Source of the DNA: Gemmatimonadota bacterium
GTDB lineage: Bacteria > Gemmatimonadota > Gemmatimonadetes > Longimicrobiales > Longimicrobiaceae
Length of the DNA stretch: 6,487 nucleotides
Assembly (NCBI GenBank): GCA_019348475.1
Contig: JAHWJJ010000272.1
Location: forward strand, 1 to 6,487
Reading direction: 5' to 3'
The notes beneath the pieces were generated by a model. It did no database searches. It was not told the origin of the DNA and saw only the letters and a list, made by a program, of their open reading frames with translations. The position numbers and the translations under genes are program-made. Of the stretch, positions 4,887-6,487 are shown one piece after another (the stretch's first letter is position 1; each line of letters begins with the position of its first letter).

Positions 4887-5114
4887 ATGGCTGACTACCA
4901 GCCCCTCCACGGGGAGCAGGCGGTGCGCTTCGGCGGCGGGGAGCTCCTGGACGTCGCGCAGCTTCCGTTCGCTGGCGCGCGTGCGTACCCCCGCCGCATC
5001 CCATCTGCTTGCTGCCTGGTGCTGCAGGTGCAGACGGCGTTCGCGCACGGCCAGAAGGTTGCCTTTACGGAGGAGAACAACCTGCTGCGCTCCCTTAGCA
5101 TCCTCTCCAGCTGA
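4887..5114 (+). CDS. Possible small hypothetical protein (about 75 residues)
   Basis: Not recognised. The frame is open from the end of the peptide gene (same frame) to TGA at 5112-5114. Using ATG 4887 gives 75 residues beginning MADYQPLHGEQ and ending LLRSLSILSS, with a CCLVLQ stretch near the middle. Support is statistical: by my count GC at codon positions 1, 2 and 3 is about 72, 45 and 87 percent, the usual coding pattern for a high-GC genome in this strand and frame. A hairpin (5115-5141) starts right after the stop. Against it: no Shine-Dalgarno before ATG 4887 or before the in-frame ATG at 4830, which sits just beyond the terminator. The exactly overlapping minus-strand frame (5180 down to 4842, GTG start, acidic end HPGEDEDAEVAFSDS) is also open, but would have lower GC at its third positions than its first. 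It could also be a decayed gene. Confidence 0.35.
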   Translation: MADYQPLHGEQAVRFGGGELLDVAQLPFAGARAYPRRIPSACCLVLQVQTAFAHGQKVAFTEENNLLRSLSILSS

Positions 5115-5141
5115 CGTCGCCCGTCGCGCCGACGGGCGGCG
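5115..5141 (+). other. Hairpin directly after the possible small gene
   Basis: CGCCCGTCG (5118-5126) pairs with CGACGGGCG (5130-5138) over the loop CGC, and pairing extends to 5115/5141 with one G-U pair, a 12-bp stem. It begins on the base after the TGA at 5112-5114. No T-tract follows. Its placement mirrors the hairpins after the other + strand genes here. From its end to the DUF389 start at 5249 I see no gene and only a poor -10-like TATCTC at 5173-5178. Confidence 0.4.
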
Positions 5142-5248
5142 GGGTGCGCGGTCTGGCGCGGCGCGGGTGTTGTATCTCACCTTCGCGCCTTCACCGGCCG
5201 CGCACGCGCCCGGTGGAGCGGCGGGATTCGCTCGCAGGGGGATGGAGG

Positions 5249-6487
5249 ATGGAGACGACGAGGCAGGAGGAGGGCGGGGAGGACAAGCCCGGCGCCATCG
5301 CCGGGGCGGTGGAGGAGGTCGCCGGTGAAAAGCTGGGGGTGGAGCCCTGGGAGCGGCCGACGATCTTTCGCGAGGCCGCCGGGGCCGCCACGGACGACGG
5401 GCTGGCGTACTGGGCCGTGCTCGTGCTTTCCGGCGCCATCGCGGCGCTGGGGCTGGCGATGAACAGCTCGGCCGTGGTGATCGGCGCCATGCTGGTGGCG
5501 CCGCTGCTGGCCCCGGTGATGGGGCTGGCGCTCTCCCTGGCCGTGGGGGACGGGCGGCTGGCGATCGAGACCGCGGCCCTCATCATCGGCAGCACCCTGG
5601 CCGTGATCGTCACCGGGGCGCTGGTGACGGCCATCCTCCCCTTCCACTCCATCACCATGGAGATCAGCGCCCGCACGCGGCCCAGCACGCTGGACCTGGC
5701 GGTCGCGGTGTTCTCCGGGGTGGTGGCGGCGCTGGTGACCGTCGCGCGCCGGTCGCGCCTGTCGGCGGCGATCCCCGGCGTCGCCATCGCCGTGGCGCTG
5801 ATCCCGCCGCTGGCCGTGGCCGGGTACGGCGTGGGCGCGGGGTGGAACGAGCGGCTGATCCGCGGCAGCCTGCTCCTGTACGGCGCCAACCTCGCCGGCA
5901 TCGTGCTGAGCGGGATGGCCGTCTTTCTGGTGGTGGGAATGCAGCGGCCGTCGGTGATCGCTGCCGCCCGGGCGTGGCACCAGGAGGACCCGCCGACGGG
6001 GCTGGCGGGGTGGATCGACCGGTTCCGCTGGGTGCGGGCGGCGGGGGTAATGCGCTCGCCGTGGGCCCGCGTGGGCTTGGTGCTGGGGTTCGTGGTGGTG
6101 ATGGCGGTGCCCCTGAGCGAAACGCTGGGGCAGCTGGCGCGCGAGGCGCGGGTGCGCGCGAGCGTGGAGTCGGTGGCGGAGATGTTCGACGTGCCGGGGC
6201 GCTCGTCCATCCTGAACCGGCAGCTGCTGTTCGGCGACCGCGGCACGGAGGTGTACCTGCGCGTGGCGACGCGCGAGTGGTTCGGTGACGAGGAGCGCAG
6301 GAGGTTCGAGCGGACGGCGACGCAGCTGGCGGGGGAGACGGTGGCGCTGGTGCTGGAGCAGCTTCCCGCGACGCTGGGCGACGTGTCGGACCTTGCCGGC
6401 CTGCTCCCCCGCGCGCGCGACGTGCCGGCGGACCGGCCGCGGCCCGCGGAGTGGAAGGTGTCGGAGCTGCTGGCTTCCGTGCGCGCG
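5249..6487 (+). CDS. DUF389-family integral membrane protein, 3' end cut off
   Basis: An open frame of 413 codons that runs off the right edge without a stop. Residues 1-50 are hydrophilic and acidic. The hydrophobic core has about seven likely membrane segments (near 54-71, 75-98, 107-130, 148-166, 174-195, 207-231, 275-290). Family signatures are clear: NSSAVVIGAMLVAPLLAP at 72-89, EISARTRPSTLDLAVAVFSG at 138-157, SAAIPGVAIAVALIPPLAV at 172-190 and NLAGIVLSGMAVFLVVG at 214-230. A soluble, charged part follows from about 291. These match the DUF389 (TIGR00341-like) proteins, whose function is not established, so none is given. ATG 5249 is chosen because AGGGGG (5236-5241) lies seven bases upstream; an in-frame GTG at 5213 would add 12 residues. 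Same strand as the neighbours but 134 bases after the possible small gene, so probably its own unit. Confidence 0.93.
   Translation, partial: METTRQEEGGEDKPGAIAGAVEEVAGEKLGVEPWERPTIFREAAGAATDDGLAYWAVLVLSGAIAALGLAMNSSAVVIGAMLVAPLLAPVMGLALSLAVGDGRLAIETAALIIGSTLAVIVTGALVTAILPFHSITMEISARTRPSTLDLAVAVFSGVVAALVTVARRSRLSAAIPGVAIAVALIPPLAVAGYGVGAGWNERLIRGSLLLYGANLAGIVLSGMAVFLVVGMQRPSVIAAARAWHQEDPPTGLAGWIDRFRWVRAAGVMRSPWARVGLVLGFVVVMAVPLSETLGQLAREARVRASVESVAEMFDVPGRSSILNRQLLFGDRGTEVYLRVATREWFGDEERRRFERTATQLAGETVALVLEQLPATLGDVSDLAGLLPRARDVPADRPRPAEWKVSELLASVRA

Noticed and set aside
4519..5328. + strand open frame of 269 codons overlapping the peptide gene, the hairpins and the DUF389 start
   Set aside because: It crosses the terminator-like stems, is out of frame with both supported genes, and gives an Arg/Ser/Pro-rich sequence without motifs.
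5177..6246. Two long minus-strand open frames opposite the DUF389 gene
   Set aside because: The + strand frame carries several conserved DUF389 motifs and membrane segments; the minus frames are compositional shadows.
1..6487. tRNA, rRNA, CRISPR array, insertion sequence or attachment site
   Set aside because: I saw no regularly spaced direct repeats of CRISPR type, no cloverleaf or rRNA-like segments, and no transposase or integrase frame.

Overview
This window is high-GC bacterial chromosome. Coding third positions are almost all G or C. It carries most of a type II fatty-acid synthesis cluster in the order fabH (3' part), fabD, fabG, acpP, fabF, all on the + strand. The GC bias, the fab gene order and a downstream Cys-rich precursor with a pinensin-like leader together suggest a Gemmatimonadota organism of the Longimicrobium type. 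That assignment is an inference from style, since no rRNA or other lineage marker is present; other high-GC phyla remain possible.

Layout. Positions 1-1475 hold the end of fabH and all of fabD, which overlap by one base (TGATG). A 317-base gap (1476-1792) follows, with hairpins, a good extended -10 element and a 14-bp tandem repeat. This gap probably splits the cluster into two transcription units. Positions 1793-4177 hold fabG, acpP and fabF. The acpP gene sits between a 16-bp palindrome upstream and a terminator-like hairpin plus T5 that begins on its own stop codon, an arrangement that could set ACP output apart from the flanking enzymes. Two hairpins then close the fab cluster (4184-4268).

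Positions 4371-4661 encode a 96-residue peptide with a lanthipeptide-type leader and a 12-Cys, Ser/Thr-rich, acidic core that looks like a ribosomally made, post-translationally modified peptide (RiPP). No modifying enzyme, protease or transporter is visible beside it. It is bracketed by two GC-rich hairpins that share nearly the same core. Positions 4887-5114 may hold a short unrecognised gene, supported by codon-position bias but lacking a clear ribosome site. From 5249 to the window end there is an incomplete DUF389-type membrane protein.

How they work together. FabD loads malonyl groups onto ACP, FabH starts the chain, FabG performs the first reduction of each cycle, and FabF elongates, so the first five genes form one pathway. 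The peptide gene and the DUF389 gene have no visible functional link to that pathway and look like independent neighbours.
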